Source: Methylophilales bacterium LSUCC0135 (GTDB lineage: Bacteria; Pseudomonadota; Gammaproteobacteria; Burkholderiales; Methylophilaceae). From it: a stretch of DNA of 64,000 nt. The stretch lies in NCBI GenBank assembly GCA_001704575.1, contig MCAW01000004.1, positions 1 through 64,000 on the forward strand, read 5' to 3'. Positions 7,207 through 18,597 of this stretch are shown here, piece after piece (within the stretch, counting starts at the first letter, position 1; each line of letters opens with the position of its first letter). Made by a program: the position numbers and the translations under genes. Below the pieces are notes generated by a model. It was given only the letters and a program-made list of their open reading frames with translations, did no database searches and had not been told where the DNA came from.

Positions 7207-8745
7207 TTATACCTGTGGGTGTGCACGCTCGGATTTCGAGTGCAGCTTGTTCAAACCATTCAAATACGCCTTGGCAGAGGCCACGACAATATCGGTATCG
7301 GCGCCCTGCCCGTTGACGATGCGGCCGCCCTTGGAGAAACGCACGGTCACTTCACCCTGCGCATCGGTGCCGCTGGTAATGTTGTTGACCGAATAAAGCT
7401 GCAACTCGGCGCCGCTCTCGACGATCTTCTCGATGGCCTTGAAGGTGGCATCGACCGGTCCGCCGCCAAAGGATTCCGCCACCTTCTCCTGACCATTCTC
7501 GGAGACCGTGATGACCGCGTGCGGAATCTCGCCGGTCTGCGATGTCACCTGCAAATACACCAGCTTGAAGAACTCGGACGCATCGCTGACAAACTCGTCG
7601 CTGACAAGAGCATGCAAATCCTCATCGAAGATTTCCGATTTCTTGTCAGCCAACTCCTTGAACTTGGTGAAAGCAATGTTCAGCATCTCTTCGCTTTCGA
7701 GTTCGATGCCCAACTCTTTCAAGCGGGACCTGAAAGCATTACGGCCGGAAAGCTTGCCCAGGGTCAACTTGTTGGCGCCCCAGCCCACGTCTTCGGCACG
7801 CATGATCTCGTATGTCTCGCGATGTTTGAGTACACCGTCCTGGTGGATGCCGGACTCATGCGCAAAGGCATTGGCACCGACCACCGCCTTGTTGGGCTGC
7901 ACCGGGTAGCCGGTAATGCTGGAAACCAGCTTGGAAGTCGGCACGATCTGGGTGGTATCTATCGTCGTTTCCAGATTAAAGATGTCCTTGCGCGTGCGCA
8001 CAGCCATGACAATCTCCTCCAGGCTGGCATTGCCTGCACGCTCGCCAAGACCGTTGATCGTACATTCGACCTGACGCGCGCCACCCATAACGGCAGCGAG
8101 CGAATTCGCCACAGCCATGCCGAGGTCGTTATGGCAATGGGTAGACCAGACCACCTTGTCTGCATCAGGCACGCGGGCGATCAGCTCGCGCATGCGCTCG
8201 CCCCATTGAGCCGGAATCGAGTAGCCGACCGTATCCGGCACATTGATGGTCTTGGCGCCGGCCTTGATGACGGCGTCGAACACGCGGACGAGAAAATCCA
8301 TATCGGAGCGCACCGCGTCCTCCGCCGAAAACTCGACGTCATCGGTGTATTCCAGTGCCCATTTCACCGCCTGCACGGCACGCTCGACTACCTGATCGGG
8401 CGTCATGCGCAATTTGTTCTCCATGTGAATCGGCGAAGTCGCAATGAAGGTGTGTATACGCCCTTTGGCCGCCGGCTTGATCGCCTCGCCGGCGCGGCGC
8501 ACATCATGCTCGCTGGCACGGGCAAGCGAACAGACGGTGGAATGCTTGATGACTTCTGCAATCGCATGAATCGACTCGAAATCACCCTGACTGGCTGCAG
8601 CAAAACCAGCCTCGATGACATTGACGCCGAGCTTTTCCAGCTGGCGGGCGATACGTAATTTCTCTTCCTTGGTCATCGATGCGCCGGGGCTCTGCTCGCC
8701 ATCGCGCAAGGTAGTGTCAAAAATAATCAACTGATTGTTTTTCAT
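7207..8745 (-). CDS. leuA: 2-isopropylmalate synthase LeuA
   Basis: LeuA condenses acetyl-CoA with 2-oxoisovalerate, the first committed step of leucine synthesis. The 512-residue protein shows the catalytic [13 protein letters not shown] near the N-terminus, the metal-binding STHCHND segment near 200, [13 protein letters not shown] near 225, and a C-terminal LeuA dimer/regulatory domain (about 390-500) that normally binds leucine for feedback inhibition. The start is ATG 8,745 ([10 protein letters not shown]) with ggaaaa seven bases upstream; an upstream in-frame ATG at 8,769 lacks such a site. A 220-nt leader carrying a leucine-rich mini-ORF and a terminator-like hairpin precedes it, so attenuation by leucine supply is likely. 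pssA lies upstream on the same strand. Confidence 0.96.
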   Translation of the reverse strand: MKNNQLIIFDTTLRDGEQSPGASMTKEEKLRIARQLEKLGVNVIEAGFAAASQGDFESIHAIAEVIKHSTVCSLARASEHDVRRAGEAIKPAAKGRIHTFIATSPIHMENKLRMTPDQVVERAVQAVKWALEYTDDVEFSAEDAVRSDMDFLVRVFDAVIKAGAKTINVPDTVGYSIPAQWGERMRELIARVPDADKVVWSTHCHNDLGMAVANSLAAVMGGARQVECTINGLGERAGNASLEEIVMAVRTRKDIFNLETTIDTTQIVPTSKLVSSITGYPVQPNKAVVGANAFAHESGIHQDGVLKHRETYEIMRAEDVGWGANKLTLGKLSGRNAFRSRLKELGIELESEEMLNIAFTKFKELADKKSEIFDEDLHALVSDEFVSDASEFFKLVYLQVTSQTGEIPHAVITVSENGQEKVAESFGGGPVDATFKAIEKIVESGAELQLYSVNNITSGTDAQGEVTVRFSKGGRIVNGQGADTDIVVASAKAYLNGLNKLHSKSERAHPQV

Positions 8746-8797
8746 GATTTTTCCATCAATTAATGGCAAGCCTTCAGGCGCCTATCAATAAATTTTA

Positions 8798-8820
8798 TCG
8801 CCTTATCGTTCATAAGGCGA
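8798..8820 (-). terminator. Candidate leuA attenuator hairpin
   Basis: A perfect 9-bp stem (tcgccttat / ataaggcga on the minus strand) with a five-base loop is followed by an A/T-only stretch (taaaattt). It lies between the leader peptide and leuA, where an attenuator terminator belongs. The U tract is imperfect. Confidence 0.45.
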
Positions 8821-8863
8821 AACCTGGTAAAACTGGATTGTGTGTGTGAGTGGTCTGCGCGGG

Positions 8864-8905
8864 CTAGCGCAGGAAAAGAGAGCGCAGCAGAAGTGCGTGC
8901 AGCAT
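8864..8905 (-). CDS. leuL: Putative leucine leader peptide (13 residues)
   Basis: The minus-strand frame ATG 8,905 to TAG 8,864 reads MLHALLLRSLFLR, with five leucines and one further leucine near the end (six Leu in 13 codons, including the run CTT CTG CTG). It sits between a good sigma-70-type promoter (8,972-9,000) and the attenuator-like hairpin upstream of leuA. This is the arrangement used by classical leu attenuators, where ribosome stalling at Leu codons prevents termination. A short inverted repeat (ctgcgc / gcgcag) spans its stop codon. The Shine-Dalgarno sequence is poor (gccggg directly before ATG). It is inferred from composition and position, not from homology. Confidence 0.6.
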   Translation of the reverse strand: MLHALLLRSLFLR

Positions 8906-8971
8906 CCCGGCAAGCGGGAGGCCGAATGGAAAAACAGTAATGTCTGTTCTGTGCGAAAACATGATGACATG

Positions 8972-9000
8972 AATATAAAGCTTTTGGCAGCGGATGACAA
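8972..9000 (-). promoter_or_regulatory. Sigma-70-like promoter of the leuA leader
   Basis: On the minus strand TTGTCA (9,000-8,995) and TATATT (8,977-8,972) are separated by 17 bases. The predicted start would give a leader of about 220 nt ahead of leuA. It lies 25 bases after the pssA stop codon. Confidence 0.6.
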
Positions 9001-9025
9001 CCATATGGGGATTTGTATTTTTCTA

Positions 9026-9826
9026 TCAAGACGATAGATTGGCGCCGCCCGTTTTCAACAACTTTGCCCTGAGCCACATGACATAACCGGAGAGCGCATA
9101 GATCAGCGAGACAATGAAAAGAATCACCGGCGGGCTGTATGACACCAGCACGATGGCCAGCACGATCAGCAGAATCACGATAAACGGAACGCTGCGACGC
9201 AGATTGATATCCTTGCCGCTGTAAAACTTCAGATCGCTCACCATGGAAAGTCCGGCGAACACGGTTATGCCCCAGGCCAGCCATTTCATGTGGATCAAAT
9301 CGAACAGCAACCCGGTGCCGGCAATGCGGTTGTCGAAGGAAATCCAGACCAAACCGGCGAGCAAGGCCGCTGCCGCAGGGCTCGGCAACCCCTGGAAATA
9401 ACATTTGTCACTTTCATCCAGCCTGGTGTTGAAGCGTGCCAGACGCAGGGCAGCACAGGCACAATAAATAAAGGCGGCGATCCAGCCCAGTTTGCCCAGC
9501 GGCTTCAAGGCCCAGACATAAAGCACCAGTGCCGGCGCAACACCAAACGACACCATATCTGAAAGACTGTCATATTCGGCACCGAAAGCACTTTGCGTAT
9601 TGGTCATGCGTGCCACTCGGCCATCAAGTCCGTCCAGAACCATGGCGATGAAAATCGCCGCTGCGGAATGCTCATAATTGCCATTCATGGCCTGCACGAT
9701 GGCATAAAAACCGGCGAACAGCGCACCAGTGGTAAACAGATTGGGCAGCAGATAAATGCCACGCTCGCGCAAACCGGGTTCCAGCAGAGGTTTCTTGCGA
9801 CGAGAGGATTGCGGAGTTTCTGCCAT
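9026..9826 (-). CDS. pssA: CDP-diacylglycerol-serine O-phosphatidyltransferase PssA
   Basis: PssA makes phosphatidylserine, precursor of phosphatidylethanolamine, in the inner membrane. The 266-residue protein carries the CDP-alcohol phosphotransferase signature D-G-x2-D-G-R-x2-R-x8-G-x3-D-x3-D (DGLDGRVAR ... GAEYDSLSD, residues about 64-92) and six to eight hydrophobic segments, as expected for the integral-membrane type II enzyme. The N-terminal 25 residues are basic. It is upstream of leuA on the same strand, a pairing common in betaproteobacteria, but leuA appears to have its own promoter. The next gene, tgt, is divergent. Confidence 0.95.
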   Translation of the reverse strand: MAETPQSSRRKKPLLEPGLRERGIYLLPNLFTTGALFAGFYAIVQAMNGNYEHSAAAIFIAMVLDGLDGRVARMTNTQSAFGAEYDSLSDMVSFGVAPALVLYVWALKPLGKLGWIAAFIYCACAALRLARFNTRLDESDKCYFQGLPSPAAAALLAGLVWISFDNRIAGTGLLFDLIHMKWLAWGITVFAGLSMVSDLKFYSGKDINLRRSVPFIVILLIVLAIVLVSYSPPVILFIVSLIYALSGYVMWLRAKLLKTGGANLSS

Positions 9827-9834
9827 TGCGTTGA

Positions 9835-11139
<1,305 letters not shown>

Positions 11140-11190
11140 AATTTTGCGATTGTTTTTCTGATCTTTTCGTATTCTCAAGAAAGGTTTAAC

Positions 11191-11514
11191 GTGTTCATCA
11201 GCTCCGCTTATGCCAATGCTTCCGCCGCTGCAGCCTCCCCAGACTGGACCAGCTTCCTTCCCCTCATCATCATTTTCGTGCTGTTTTGGTTCATGCTGAT
11301 CCGCCCGCAAATGAAACAGGCGAAACAACATCGCGCCATGGTCGCCGCATTGCAAAAAGGCGATGAAGTCACGGTCGCCGGCGGCATCGTCGGCAGGATT
11401 ACAAAAGTGAGCGATGATTTCGTTGATGTCGAAATCGCGCCAGAAATCAATATTCATGTACAAAAGCATTCCGTACAGGCACTGCTGCCCAAGGGCACGA
11501 TCAAGGCACTGTAA
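11191..11514 (+). CDS. yajC: Preprotein translocase accessory subunit YajC
   Basis: YajC is the small inner-membrane partner of SecDF. The 107-residue product has one membrane helix (FLPLIIIFVLFWFMLI, about 23-38) immediately followed by the family signature RPQMKQAK, then a cytoplasmic domain with GDEVTVAGGIVGRI. Start is GTG at 11,191 after an agaaagg Shine-Dalgarno sequence. It lies between tgt and secD. Confidence 0.95.
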   Translation: MFISSAYANASAAAASPDWTSFLPLIIIFVLFWFMLIRPQMKQAKQHRAMVAALQKGDEVTVAGGIVGRITKVSDDFVDVEIAPEINIHVQKHSVQALLPKGTIKAL

Positions 11515-11589
11515 GCATCATCCGTCGGGACTGAACCATGCACCGGTGATTCAGTCCCAGTCGCCAATCGAATTTACCCGAGCCGCATC

Positions 11590-13419
11590 ATGAACCGCTA
11601 TCCCTTATGGAAATACCTGCTGGTCGGCATCAGCCTGATTCTTGCAATCGTCTACTCGCTACCCAACGTTTTCGGCGAATCTCCCGCCGTCCAGATCAGC
11701 ACTTCAAAAAACCATGTGCAGATCGACACCGGCCTGCTGGAACGCGTTGAAGAAGGCCTGAAACAGGAAGGCATCACTTACGACGCCATCTACCTTGACG
11801 CCAGTGGCATCAAGGTTCGCTTTGCCAACCCGGATACACAAATCAAGGCCAAGGATGTGCTCGGCCAGATGCTTGGCTCCGACTACGTCATTGCACTCAA
11901 CCTGCTGTCGGAATCACCAGGTTGGCTCACCAGCATCGGCGCATTGCCGATGTATCTGGGTCTGGACTTGCGCGGCGGTGTGCATTTTCTGCTCGAAGTC
12001 GATATGAATGCTGCGCTGACACAGGCAGCAGAACGTTATGTCGGTGATTTCCGCAGTGCTTTCCGCAAGGACAAGATCAGTTATCAGGGCATTTCGCGCG
12101 AAGGCCAGACAGTGCTGATCCGCTTCACCAGCGCGGAAGAAATCGCCAAGGCGGAGCGCATCATCAACCGCGACTTCCCCGACCTGACCATCAAGGAAAC
12201 CGTCAACGGCGGCGAAACCATCGTTGCTGCCAGCCTGAGCCCGGTAGCGCAGAAACGCATTCAGGATTTTGCCCTCAAGCAGAACATCCAGACCCTGCAC
12301 AACCGAATCAACGAGCTTGGCGTAGCCGAGCCGATTATCCAGCAACAGGGCGCCAACCGTGTCGTCGTTCAGCTTCCTGGCGTACAGGATACCGCCAAGG
12401 CGAAGGAAATCCTTGGCCGTACCGCCACGCTGGAAATCCGCATGGTCGATGAAGAGAAAAGCGATGCCGTGACACTGGAAAACGCCGCCAAAGGCCAAGT
12501 ACCTTTCGGCACCGAATTTTTCGTTGACCGTAACGGTCAGCCGCTACTGGTTAAAAAGAGCGTGGTATTGACCGGCGACTACATTACCGATGCCGGCCCC
12601 GGCCTTGACCAGCAATCCGGCGGCTCGGTCGTGCATGTCACACTGGACGGCCGCGGCGCCGGTATTTTCAAGCAGGTCACGCGCGAAAACGTCGGCAAAC
12701 GCATGGCGATCCTGCTTATCGAACGCGGTGAAGCCGAAGTCATCACTGCACCTGTCATCCGCGAAGAAATCGGCGGCGGGCGCGTCCAGATCTCGGGCAT
12801 GGCCAACATCAAGGAGGCCACCGATGTCGCCCTGCTGCTGCGTGCCGGTGCCCTGGCCGCACCGATGGACATCATCGAGGAACGCACCGTCGGCCCCAGC
12901 ATGGGCGAAGAAAATATCAAACGCGGCATGGACTCGGTACTCTGGGGCTTTGCCGCCATTGCGATTTTCATGATCGCCTACTACATGCTGTTCGGCACGG
13001 TTTCCGTGCTGGCGCTCGGCATCAACCTGCTGCTGTTGGTGGCAATTCTCTCGATGCTGCAGGCGACACTCACGTTACCCGGTCTCGCCGCAGTAGCCCT
13101 GACACTGGGCATGGCGATTGACGCCAACGTGCTGATCAACGAGCGCATCCGCGAAGAGCTGCGCAACGGCAACACACCGCAAGCCTCGATTCACGCAGGC
13201 TACAGCCGCGCCTGGGACACCATTCTCGACTCCAACGTCACCACGCTGATTGCCGGCCTGGCGCTGTTCATGTTTGGCTCCGGTCCGGTCAAGGGCTTTG
13301 CAGTGGTGCATGTGCTGGGCATCCTGACTTCGATGTTCAGTGCTGTCATGGTCTCGCGCGCGATCGTCAACGGCATTTACGGTTATCGCCGCAAGCTGAC
13401 CAAACTATCGATCGGCTGA
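11590..13419 (+). CDS. secD: Protein translocase subunit SecD
   Basis: With SecF it uses the proton gradient to help proteins leave the SecYEG channel on the periplasmic side. The 609-residue protein has an N-terminal membrane helix, a P1 head region beginning after LGLDLRGGVHF (near 120), and a C-terminal block of five helices with SMGEENIKRG (near 437) and LTLGMAIDANVLINERIREE (near 500), the conserved RND-like segment of SecD. Length and order are normal. It follows yajC and precedes secF by 56 bases, so the genes probably form one operon. Confidence 0.97.
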   Translation: MNRYPLWKYLLVGISLILAIVYSLPNVFGESPAVQISTSKNHVQIDTGLLERVEEGLKQEGITYDAIYLDASGIKVRFANPDTQIKAKDVLGQMLGSDYVIALNLLSESPGWLTSIGALPMYLGLDLRGGVHFLLEVDMNAALTQAAERYVGDFRSAFRKDKISYQGISREGQTVLIRFTSAEEIAKAERIINRDFPDLTIKETVNGGETIVAASLSPVAQKRIQDFALKQNIQTLHNRINELGVAEPIIQQQGANRVVVQLPGVQDTAKAKEILGRTATLEIRMVDEEKSDAVTLENAAKGQVPFGTEFFVDRNGQPLLVKKSVVLTGDYITDAGPGLDQQSGGSVVHVTLDGRGAGIFKQVTRENVGKRMAILLIERGEAEVITAPVIREEIGGGRVQISGMANIKEATDVALLLRAGALAAPMDIIEERTVGPSMGEENIKRGMDSVLWGFAAIAIFMIAYYMLFGTVSVLALGINLLLLVAILSMLQATLTLPGLAAVALTLGMAIDANVLINERIREELRNGNTPQASIHAGYSRAWDTILDSNVTTLIAGLALFMFGSGPVKGFAVVHVLGILTSMFSAVMVSRAIVNGIYGYRRKLTKLSIG

Positions 13420-13475
13420 CCATCTTGCACGGCTTGATACTTCAATAACGGCTAAAGTAGATATAGAGCACAACT

Positions 13476-14411
13476 ATGGAATTTTTCCGGATCAAAAAAG
13501 ACATTCCCTTTATGAGCTACGGCCGCCTGACGACGGCCATCTCGCTTGTCACATTCATTCTTGCCGTATTTTTCCTTGCCACTCGTGGATTGCATCTGGG
13601 CGTTGATTTCACCGGCGGCACCATGATGGAGGTCAGCTACCCGGAACCCGCCAAAATCGCTGAAATCCGTACCGCAGTGCAAAGCGTCGGCTTGAGCGAC
13701 GTCACCGTGCAGAACTTCGGCACCAGCCGGGATGTGCTGATCCGCCTGCCGGTGAAGGAAGGCGTCACAACAGCCCAGCTCTCGGAAGAAGTCATGGCTG
13801 CACTCCGCGCCGCCGACAGCTCGGTCGTTATGAACCGCGTTGAATTCGTCGGCCCGCAGGTGGGGCAGGAACTCTATGAAAACGGCGCGCTGGCCTTGCT
13901 GCTGGTCAGTATCGGCATCATGCTCTACCTGTATTTCCGCTTCGAATGGCAATTCGCGCTGGCCGCCATCATCGCCAACTCGCACGACGTCGTCATAATT
14001 CTCGGCTTCTTTGCATTCTTCCAGTGGGAATTCAACCTCACCGTGCTGGCCGCGGTGCTTGCGGTTCTCGGTTACTCGGTGAATGAATCGGTCGTGGTAT
14101 TCGACCGTATCCGCGAAAATTTCCGCAAGATGCGCAAGGCGCTACCAAAAGAAGTGATCGATAATGCCATTACCCGTACCATGTCGCGCACCATCATCAC
14201 CCACTTCTCGACCCAGCTGATGGTACTTTCCATGCTCATTTTCGGCGGCGAGGTATTGCACAACTTCTCCCTCGCGCTGACCATCGGCATTCTGTTCGGC
14301 ATTTATTCTTCCGTGCTGGTCGCCAGCCCGATCGTGCTGTTCCTCGGCATATCGCGCGAGACTTTTGTTTCCTCCGAGAAGAAACCGGTCGAAGAAGAAG
14401 CCATGCCCTGA
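13476..14411 (+). CDS. secF: Protein translocase subunit SecF
   Basis: SecF partners SecD in the inner membrane. The 311-residue protein shows the SecF hallmarks: the first helix followed by GVDFTGGTMMEV (near 43-54), FVGPQVGQEL (near 125), and YSVNESVVVFDRIREN (near 197-212). Six membrane helices are apparent. It is the last gene of the tgt-yajC-secD-secF cluster; the next gene, corB, starts 72 bases later. Confidence 0.97.
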   Translation: MEFFRIKKDIPFMSYGRLTTAISLVTFILAVFFLATRGLHLGVDFTGGTMMEVSYPEPAKIAEIRTAVQSVGLSDVTVQNFGTSRDVLIRLPVKEGVTTAQLSEEVMAALRAADSSVVMNRVEFVGPQVGQELYENGALALLLVSIGIMLYLYFRFEWQFALAAIIANSHDVVIILGFFAFFQWEFNLTVLAAVLAVLGYSVNESVVVFDRIRENFRKMRKALPKEVIDNAITRTMSRTIITHFSTQLMVLSMLIFGGEVLHNFSLALTIGILFGIYSSVLVASPIVLFLGISRETFVSSEKKPVEEEAMP

Positions 14412-14483
14412 GCCTGCGACATTCTTGACAAGCAAGGGCATGAGCACCGACACTAGCAACGTCTCTTAACTTAACAAGACCCT

Positions 14484-15743
14484 TTGGACCAGATCCCCTT
14501 ATCGATGCAGCTTGGCGCACTCGCCATGCTGCTTCTGATTTCCGCATTCTTTTCAGTTTCTGAAACCAGCCTGATGTCGGTCAACCGCTACCGGTTACGC
14601 CATCTGGCCAAAGACGGTCATCGCGGCGCGCGCCTGGCGGTCTCCCTGCTGAACAAGACAGACAAGCTGCTCGGCATGATCCTGCTCTGCAACAACCTCG
14701 CCAATGCTGCATCGGCCACGCTGGTCACGGTCATCAGCATCAATCTGTTCGGCGAGGGCGAGATCGTCCTCATGTCGGCAACCCTTGCCGTCACGTTTGC
14801 GATTCTGGTCTTCAGCGAAATCTCGCCCAAGGTTTTTGCCGCTGCCCACTCGGAAAAACTCGCACTGTTCTGCAGTTATATTCTGTATCCCCTGCTCAAG
14901 CTAACCGCGCCCGTGGTCTGGTTCGTCAACCTGTTTGTGCAGAGTCTGCTGCGGCTACTGGGAATCAAGGTCAATTTTACCGAAGCCAGCCACAGCATCT
15001 CGATGGAAGAGCTGCGCAGCATCGTGCTGGATGCCGGCAGCTATATTCCGAAAAAACACCGGACAATCCTGCTCAATCTGTTCGATCTTGAGAAAATCAC
15101 CGTCGACGATGTCATGACCGCCCACACCCAGATCGAAGCCATCAATTTCGACAATCCGCTGGAATCAATCCTGCAGCAGCTTTCCACCAGCCATCACACC
15201 AGGCTACCGGTCAAGCAGGGTCCTAGCGAGGAAATCATCGGCATACTGCACATCCGCAAGGCGATGAACCAGTTACGGGACGGCGAAATCGACATGGAAG
15301 CACTACGCGAAATCATTACCGAACCCTACTTCATTCCATCCGGCACGCCGCTCTACACCCAGATGCAACAGTTCCAGGAAAAAAAACAGCGCATTGCGCT
15401 GGTCGTTGACGAATACGGTGAACTGAAAGGTCTGATCAGCCTCGAAGATATACTGGAAGAAGTGATCGGTGACTTCACCACACAATCTCCGCTGCGCACG
15501 AGTACTTACCGGCAGGAAGAAGACGGCAGCTGGATTGTCGACGGCAGCAGCCATCTGCGCGACCTCAACAGAAAACTGGAACTGAACCTGCCGCTGGATG
15601 GCCCGAGAACGCTGAACGGATTGATCCTGGAACATTTTGAAGATATCCCGGAACCCAATACCAGCTTCAAAATCGGCGAACACCGACTCGAAGTGCTACA
15701 GACCCAGGACAGGATCGTCAAAAGCGTTCGCATCCACCCTTGA
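14484..15743 (+). CDS. corB: CNNM/HlyC-CorC family transporter CorB
   Basis: The 419-residue protein has an N-terminal CNNM (DUF21) membrane domain of three to four helices (about 8-180, SAFFSVSETSLMSVNRYRLR is diagnostic), a CBS pair (about 205-335, with VDDVMTAHTQIEAI and ALVVDEYGELKGLISLEDIL) and a C-terminal CorC_HlyC domain. Length matches E. coli CorB, which is linked to magnesium/cobalt homeostasis. The start is taken as TTG 14,484, which gives an N-terminus of the same length as CorB; ATG at 14,505 is the alternative and loses seven residues. Context with sec genes is not functionally informative. Confidence 0.88.
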   Translation: MDQIPLSMQLGALAMLLLISAFFSVSETSLMSVNRYRLRHLAKDGHRGARLAVSLLNKTDKLLGMILLCNNLANAASATLVTVISINLFGEGEIVLMSATLAVTFAILVFSEISPKVFAAAHSEKLALFCSYILYPLLKLTAPVVWFVNLFVQSLLRLLGIKVNFTEASHSISMEELRSIVLDAGSYIPKKHRTILLNLFDLEKITVDDVMTAHTQIEAINFDNPLESILQQLSTSHHTRLPVKQGPSEEIIGILHIRKAMNQLRDGEIDMEALREIITEPYFIPSGTPLYTQMQQFQEKKQRIALVVDEYGELKGLISLEDILEEVIGDFTTQSPLRTSTYRQEEDGSWIVDGSSHLRDLNRKLELNLPLDGPRTLNGLILEHFEDIPEPNTSFKIGEHRLEVLQTQDRIVKSVRIHP

Positions 15744-15840
15744 ATCCGTCACCGTCACCGTCACTGGTACCGGAAGGCCGATAACCCTGCCGGTTTCAGG
15801 CTTGAAATTTTCCTGATTAAGCTCAAAATAGAACAGACAT

Positions 15841-16152
15841 ATGGCGAATACCCGGCATCAAGACAGCGTAATATCCGAGACAAGGACGGCAAAGCCGAAG
15901 CCGCCGGCGATGTACAAGGTCATTTTGCTGAATGACGATTACACCCCGATGGAATTCGTTGTCGATGTGATACAACGTTTTTTTGGCAGGACGCGTGAAC
16001 AAGCAACGCAGATCATGCTCAAAGTTCATACGGAAGGCGCGGGCGTATGCGGGGTATATCCGCACGAGATCGCCGAAACCAAGATGAATCAGGTGCTGCA
16101 GCACGCGCAGCAGCACCAGCATCCGCTGCAATGTGTCATGGAAATGGCTTGA
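15841..16152 (+). CDS. clpS: ATP-dependent Clp protease adaptor ClpS
   Basis: ClpS delivers N-end-rule substrates to ClpAP. The 103-residue protein has the disordered N-terminal tail (about 1-25) that is fed into ClpA, followed by the conserved core: [17 protein letters not shown] with the N-degron-pocket residues Asn-Asp-Asp, a [12 protein letters not shown] segment and a C-terminal helix rich in His and Gln. It lies about 100 bases ahead of clpA, the usual pairing. Confidence 0.96.
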   Translation: MANTRHQDSVISETRTAKPKPPAMYKVILLNDDYTPMEFVVDVIQRFFGRTREQATQIMLKVHTEGAGVCGVYPHEIAETKMNQVLQHAQQHQHPLQCVMEMA

Positions 16153-16249
16153 GCATTGTCAATCTGCCGCAAGATAACCGCCGCAAGCAGATATTGAAGT
16201 AACAGAGCAGTACCCCGTCATTCAAGTTTTAACGTGCAAGGTGCCCAAA

Positions 16250-18529
16250 ATGATAGCGCAAGAATTAGAAGTTTCCCTCCACATGGCTTTTATGGACGCC
16301 CGCCAGAAGCGCCATGAACTGATCACTGTGGAACACCTGTTGCTGGCGATGATAGACAATCCGACAGCAGCCGATGTATTGCGCTCCTGTGGCGCCAACC
16401 TGGACAACCTGCGCACGGAACTCAACAACTATATTGAAGAACATACACCGGTCGTCGGCGGTACCGACGAAGTCGATACGCAGCCTACGCTTGGCTTTCA
16501 ACGCGTCATCCAGCGCGCCATTCTGCATGTGCAATCTTCCGGAAAAAAAGAAGTGACCGGCGCCAACGTGCTGGTCGCCATCTACGGCGAAAAGGACTCT
16601 CACGCCGTATTCTTCCTGCACCAGCAAGGCATCACCCGCCTGGATGTGGTCAACTTCATTTCGCACGGCGTTGCCAAGATGGCCGACGGGACCTCCAAGC
16701 GTGCCGAATCGGAACAGGAACCCGAGGCAGAAGCCTCACCGGCCGGGGCACTGGAAAGCTATACCCTGAACCTCAACCAGCAGGTAGCCGCCGGCAAGAT
16801 CGACCCGTTGATCGGCCGTTCACTCGAAATCGAACGCGTGATCCAGACCCTGTGCCGCCGCCGCAAGAACAACCCTTTACTTGTCGGCGAAGCCGGCGTC
16901 GGCAAGACTGCGATCGCCGAAGGACTGGCGCGCAGGATTGTTGAAGGCCATGTGCCTGAAGTGCTGGAAAACTCCGTCATCTATTCCCTCGACATGGGTG
17001 CGCTACTGGCAGGCACCAAATATCGCGGCGACTTCGAACAGCGCCTGAAGGCGGTGATGAAGAAGCTCTCCGAGCAACCGAACGCGATTCTGTTCATCGA
17101 TGAAATTCATACCCTGATCGGCGCGGGGTCGGCCAGCGGCGGCACACTGGATGCCTCCAACCTGCTCAAGCCTGCGCTCTCCAACGGCACGCTGAAATGC
17201 ATCGGTGCCACCACCTATCAGGAATACCGCGGCATCTTCGAAAAAGACCACGCACTCTCGCGGCGCTTCCAGAAGGTCGATGTGACCGAACCCAGCGTTG
17301 TTGAAACGGTAGAAATTCTCAAAGGTCTGAAGTCGCGTTTTGAAGACCACCACAAGGTCAAATACTCAGCCAGCGCGCTGACCACAGCGGCCGAGCTTTC
17401 GGCCAAGTACATCAACGACCGCCACCTGCCCGACAAAGCGATCGACGTCATCGACGAAGCCGGTGCAGCACAGCGCATCCTGCCGAAATCAAAGCAGAAG
17501 AAAGTCATCGGCAACAAGGAGATCGAGGACATCATCGCCAAGATCGCACGCATTCCGCCGAAGAACATCAGCAGCGATGACCGCACCGCGCTGAAAACGC
17601 TGGACCGCGACCTGAAATCGGTCGTCTTCGGCCAGGACAAGGCCATCGACGTGCTCGCCGCCGCCATCAAAATGGCACGCAGCGGTCTCGGCAATACGCA
17701 GAAACCGATCGGCGCTTTCCTCTTCTCCGGCCCCACCGGCGTCGGCAAGACCGAGGTAGCGCGCCAGCTGGCCTACACGCTCGGCATCGAGCTGATCCGT
17801 TTCGACATGTCTGAATACATGGAACGCCATGCCGTCTCACGCCTGATCGGCGCGCCGCCGGGGTACGTCGGTTTCGACCAGGGCGGCCTGCTGACCGAGG
17901 CCATCAGCAAACAACCCTATTCCGTGCTGTTGCTGGACGAAATCGAAAAAGCACACCCGGATATCTTCAATATCCTGTTGCAGGTGATGGATCACGGCAC
18001 ACTGACCGACAACAACGGCCGCAAGGCAGATTTCCGCAACGTCACCATCATCATGACGACCAATGCCGGGGCAGAATCCATCTCGAAGACCAGCATGGGC
18101 TTCACGCCCGGTAGCAGTGCCGGTGATGAAATGGGCGACATCAAACGCCTGTTCAGCCCGGAGTTCCGCAACCGGCTCGATGCCATCGTGTCGTTCGCGC
18201 CGCTGTCGCACGAAGTCATCATGCGTGTGGTGGAAAAATTCCTCATGCAGCTGGAAGACCAATTGCATGAAAAGAAGGTGGAAGCCACTTTCAGCGATGC
18301 ACTGAAGGAATATCTGGGCCAGGAGGGTTTCGATCCGCTGATGGGCGCACGCCCGATGTCGCGCCTGATTCAGGACACCATACGCCGCGCGCTGGCCGAC
18401 GAACTGCTGTTCGGCAAGCTGGTGAACGGCGGCCATGTACACGTCGACATCGACCAGGACAACAACATCAAGCTGTCCTTCGGCGAACACGCAAACGTGG
18501 CAGAAAACGAAACCAGCACCGTCAGCTGA
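16250..18529 (+). CDS. clpA: Clp protease ATPase subunit ClpA
   Basis: ClpA unfolds substrates and feeds them into ClpP. The 759-residue protein has the N domain (about 1-145), then a first AAA+ module with Walker [10 protein letters not shown] near 213 and [10 protein letters not shown] near 285, and a second with Walker [10 protein letters not shown] near 494 and [12 protein letters not shown] near 560. The ClpP-docking loop is of ClpA type. Start is set at ATG 16,250 ([14 protein letters not shown]), the canonical N-terminus, rather than the GTG nine bases upstream. A strong terminator follows the gene. Confidence 0.97.
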   Translation: MIAQELEVSLHMAFMDARQKRHELITVEHLLLAMIDNPTAADVLRSCGANLDNLRTELNNYIEEHTPVVGGTDEVDTQPTLGFQRVIQRAILHVQSSGKKEVTGANVLVAIYGEKDSHAVFFLHQQGITRLDVVNFISHGVAKMADGTSKRAESEQEPEAEASPAGALESYTLNLNQQVAAGKIDPLIGRSLEIERVIQTLCRRRKNNPLLVGEAGVGKTAIAEGLARRIVEGHVPEVLENSVIYSLDMGALLAGTKYRGDFEQRLKAVMKKLSEQPNAILFIDEIHTLIGAGSASGGTLDASNLLKPALSNGTLKCIGATTYQEYRGIFEKDHALSRRFQKVDVTEPSVVETVEILKGLKSRFEDHHKVKYSASALTTAAELSAKYINDRHLPDKAIDVIDEAGAAQRILPKSKQKKVIGNKEIEDIIAKIARIPPKNISSDDRTALKTLDRDLKSVVFGQDKAIDVLAAAIKMARSGLGNTQKPIGAFLFSGPTGVGKTEVARQLAYTLGIELIRFDMSEYMERHAVSRLIGAPPGYVGFDQGGLLTEAISKQPYSVLLLDEIEKAHPDIFNILLQVMDHGTLTDNNGRKADFRNVTIIMTTNAGAESISKTSMGFTPGSSAGDEMGDIKRLFSPEFRNRLDAIVSFAPLSHEVIMRVVEKFLMQLEDQLHEKKVEATFSDALKEYLGQEGFDPLMGARPMSRLIQDTIRRALADELLFGKLVNGGHVHVDIDQDNNIKLSFGEHANVAENETSTVS

Positions 18530-18550
18530 GTCAACGCTGGTAGCTACAGA

Positions 18551-18581
18551 AAAAAGCCGGAGCATGCCGCTCCGGCTTTTT
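18551..18581. terminator. Terminator between clpA and the GST-like gene
   Basis: A 13-bp stem (aaaaagccggagc / gctccggcttttt) with a five-base loop has a T run on the plus strand and an equivalent A/T stretch on the other. It lies 22 bases past clpA and can serve both convergent genes. Confidence 0.9.
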
Positions 18582-18597
18582 GCATTCAAGACGCAAT

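Noticed and set aside
7153-8658. 501-codon plus-strand frame opposite leuA
   Set aside because: Antisense shadow of a gene with all LeuA motifs; no ribosome binding site or family.
8803-9000. 65-codon minus-strand frame in the leuA leader
   Set aside because: It overlaps the promoter and the leader-peptide frame, is Cys/Ser-rich without coherent pattern and lacks a ribosome binding site; the short leucine-rich frame is a better explanation.
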